A stretch of DNA of 64,000 bases from JAUIKM01 sp964445695. Lineage in GTDB: Bacteria > Bacteroidota > Ignavibacteria > Kapaibacteriales > UBA7675. The stretch covers positions 309,776-373,775 of the forward strand of contig CAYULF010000004.1 in assembly GCA_964445695.1 (NCBI GenBank). The letters are read 5' to 3'. Of this stretch, positions 61,862 through 64,000 are shown piece by piece (position 1 is the first letter of the stretch; each line of letters begins with the position of its first letter). The translations under genes and the position numbers were made by a program. A model generated the notes under the pieces. That model was not told the DNA's origin. It saw only the letters and a program-made list of their open reading frames with translations, and searched no databases.

Positions 61862-61866
61862 ATTTT

Positions 61867-62025
61867 TCATTTGCCATACAACTTCCCACACAGACCGCAA
61901 CAGACGCGGCCGTTTGTACAGCAGCAACAGACGGAGCAGTCAAAACTCCGGGCACAGTCAATCAACGACGCGAGGTCTTTGCCGTGTACTCTGAGAGCGG
62001 GATTAAACATGGGGGAATTTTTCAT
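61867..62025 (-). CDS. Possible small cysteine-rich protein
   Basis: A frame from an ATG at 62025 (or 62010) to the stop at 61867 ends with a region DCSVCCCCTNGRVCCGLCG holding nine cysteines in under 25 residues. No signal peptide at these starts. A strong hairpin follows the stop, and it lies just upstream of the three secreted cysteine-rich genes on the same strand, which raises the chance that it is real. No ribosome site is seen. Could be metal-binding; equally could be a chance frame. Confidence 0.3.
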   Translation of the reverse strand: MKNSPMFNPALRVHGKDLASLIDCARSFDCSVCCCCTNGRVCCGLCGKLYGK

Positions 62026-63220
62026 TGGGCGCACTTTCCCGGCAGGCGAAGATGTATTCGAGCCCGGCGGGCATGATTTTTTTGTTAAACGGGACATCCG
62101 GTTTGTGGACGGGCATGGCGGGCCCGGCCGCATTCGCCAAGCGGCATGGTGTGCCGCTGTAGAGCGGTTAACGAACAGCGGCAAACAAACTTTCACCCCG
62201 AAGGATTCGGGCCGCGGGCACTATCGAGAGCACGGACAGCCCACAGCACATACACGGCAGAACCTCACACGCGTTAACAATTTGTTAAACACGCGTAATT
62301 CACCTGCGTTGTTTGTCGGATGTAATACAGCTCCTAACCCCGATGGAGGCACAATGCCTCAACAAGGTCAACAGAACTCATCGTGTGTTGTAGTCGGGTC
62401 GTATCGATCGGGAATCCGACGTATTTGTGGCTTGATGCACGCGCAGACGGTCAAACCAATCGATACTGATACACGTAATATCGCCGACTGCGTCGGTTTG
62501 AGACTACGGTCAGTCTCTACAGCAGCGAAAAAAGGGAATAAACGATAAGTGAGTGGATGTTATGTTTATCCGGGCAGTGGTTTAAACACGTCCCAATGTT
62601 ACAAAAGCAAAAACGAAGATGCAAGTACTTTTTATTTTTAATGCAAATTAAACTGTGGATGTATTACAGCGTCCTGAACACCGATTAACAGCCAACGCCC
62701 GTATCAATCCAGCAGGAGCCGCCGTCACTCCGGCGCATCGCTCTTTTGAATTTATGACGCCCCAAAAACGCGGCGAACCGACCGTTCCGCCTGCAGACCG
62801 GAGCAACGAGCCGTACTCCCCAATTTCCGACTGACGCGTGAAAATGGTATTTTCCCGCCGGGCAACACCCGCCGCGACCGACCTGTTTCTCCTCCTTCGT
62901 CCGGCCGGGTGGTATTTTGCAGTCACGCTCAGAATCGATCGCACATGGCTTTAGAACTGAACCTGCTTTCCCCCGCTGCGGCCCTTGAGGCGGCGCACTG
63001 TAATCACATGCCTCGTGCATCCGGCCGGGAATATGCGTTCCTTAGTCCGCTGGGTTCCTGCTTAAGAACAGGTGTTCCTGGCCGCATCGAATGCGGTTCG
63101 TTTCATGTAAGTGCAACCGCGGACTCAGGCTATCGAAGGCCGGTCCAGACGGGCATACGGAGAGCAACCTGATCGATTCCTACATCAAAGCCTGAAACGA
63201 TTACCCCGCGGGAGAACACA
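62026..63220. other. Gene-free intergenic region
   Basis: About 1.2 kb with no credible gene. Short frames on both strands have no family features. A near-palindrome TTAACAATTTGTTAAAC lies near 62275-62290. A T-rich stretch (62620-62640) and several AT patches occur around 62540-62650. Nothing else recognised. Confidence 0.5.
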
Positions 63221-64000
63221 ATGAACATCAAACAAACACTCGAACAGATTCGGCAAAAATTCACAAACCCTGATTTCGGCGTCAAGGAAATGGAGATCCG
63301 CCAGGGCGCGGTCCTGCCCCTGCTGGCCGAAATGGGCTGGAATGTTTTTGACACAACGGGCAGCGTCAAACCCGAGTACACCGTCGAAATGGACGGCCAG
63401 AACAAACGCTCGGTCGACTTTGCGTTGTTTGGACAATACAAAGATGACGTCTTTGCATTCATCGAGACCAAAAAGCGCAGCACAACACTCAAAGCGACTG
63501 AACAGCTTTTCGACTATCTGACCAGATACAGTACACCGCTTGCTATAATCACGGATGGATGTCAATGGCAGTTCTACGCACCATTGGCCAAAGGACACTA
63601 CAAAAACCGCCTGTTTTATTCATGCGATGTTTCCCGGGACAATCTCGACAACATCGCAAAAACAATGTCAACCTTTCTGGGAATTGACAACGTGCGCAGC
63701 GGCAAGGCCGAGGAGTCGATTCGGCGGGAATTTGACAAACGCTCCGCCGACTCGCGCATTGCGGACGCAATCGACGAACTATGGCCGGAGACGATTAAAC
63801 AGCATCTGCCGCAAATTATTCAGTCTTTTAACGAGCTGACACGCAGCGAACTCAATGCGGTGGCAAGCACAGCCTATCTGAAAGACTTGCTTAGCAGGCT
63901 GTCGGAAAACTCATCAACAAATCACAGCGCCCGATCAGGAAGCCTCCCGGCATTTTTCACCCGTGTTCCTGTCGTTAGAGGGTTGCCGGATTCGTTCCGG
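63221..64000 (+). CDS. Type I restriction (HsdR N-terminal)-like protein, partial
   Basis: An open frame from the ATG at 63221 to the right edge without a stop (260 codons). Residues about 20-150 carry the nuclease-type pattern of the HsdR N-terminal domain: EMEIRQGAVLPLLAEMGWNV, SVDFALF and AFIETKKRS (PD-(D/E)xK-like: D in VDFAL, E and K in IETKK), then LAIITDGCQWQFYAP. Some members are stand-alone proteins, others lead type I restriction enzymes. GGGAG precedes the ATG. The C-terminus is off the window, so the helicase part cannot be judged. Confidence 0.85.
   Translation, partial: MNIKQTLEQIRQKFTNPDFGVKEMEIRQGAVLPLLAEMGWNVFDTTGSVKPEYTVEMDGQNKRSVDFALFGQYKDDVFAFIETKKRSTTLKATEQLFDYLTRYSTPLAIITDGCQWQFYAPLAKGHYKNRLFYSCDVSRDNLDNIAKTMSTFLGIDNVRSGKAEESIRREFDKRSADSRIADAIDELWPETIKQHLPQIIQSFNELTRSELNAVASTAYLKDLLSRLSENSSTNHSARSGSLPAFFTRVPVVRGLPDSFR

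Noticed and set aside
61811..62548. 245-codon plus-strand frame
   Set aside because: Crosses the strong hairpin at 61830-61861 and has no signal, domain or ribosome site; likely chance.
1..64000. CRISPR array
   Set aside because: No regularly spaced short repeats with unique spacers are seen; the dispersed repeats differ in spacing and orientation.

Overview
The window looks like chromosomal DNA from a GC-rich member of the Bacteroidota/FCB group. Support: two proteins with C-terminal sorting domains of the type IX secretion kind; an overlapping gldL/gldM-like pair, the type IX motor; and Bacteroidota-type promoter elements (TAnnTTTG) before the SRP RNA and citrate synthase genes. A deep relative such as Kapabacteria or Ignavibacteria is my inference from high GC plus type IX secretion; no marker here settles it.

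Layout. 1-5.2 kb: an exported protein cut by the left edge, ispF, xseA-xseB, a CxxC thiol protein and a SulP transporter. 5.2-7.1 kb: gene-free DNA with several repeat types, then tRNA-Arg and SRP RNA. 7.1-12.3 kb: a housekeeping run (RNase E/G, dxr, rseP, surE). With ispF, dxr shows the non-mevalonate isoprenoid route. 12.4-25.9 kb: envelope and secretion genes: two large kelch/type IX cargo proteins, a flippase-like protein, FtsX, LptF/G and the GldL/GldM-like pair.

26.0-38 kb is accessory. It holds an AT-rich GmrSD-type (DUF262-DUF1524) restriction gene, a membrane-anchored protein with EF-hand-like loops, and a tandem family of four secreted paralogues of unknown function (one truncated) interleaved with three near-identical intergenic repeats. 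A periplasmic serine hydrolase and a protein built from a duplicated unknown domain follow. 38-46 kb: DinB and GNAT proteins, mltG, citrate synthase, tRNA-Val, a K+-dependent membrane pyrophosphatase, a methyltransferase and a glycosyltransferase. 46.5-56 kb is regulatory: a TPR-LuxR protein with a PLP enzyme on the minus strand, then a plus-strand run of hybrid histidine kinase, receiver-kinase and double-receiver protein.

56-64 kb: gene-free DNA with repeats, CDGSH and DUF427 proteins, a UPF0598-hotdog thioesterase fusion overlapping dtd, a prohibitin-like protein, three tandem secreted cysteine-rich proteins, and at the right edge the start of a type I restriction-like (HsdR N-terminal) protein.

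Most promising novelties: (1) the cysteine-rich trio, where two cysteines are lost together in one member, predicting a disulfide; (2) the 28.8-34.3 kb secreted paralogue array, with an 87-base perfectly identical tract inside otherwise diverged genes; (3) the intergenic repeat between those genes, with two interleaved complementary blocks; (4) the UPF0598-thioesterase fusion; (5) a diverged pair of ~185-base intergenic elements at opposite ends of the window.
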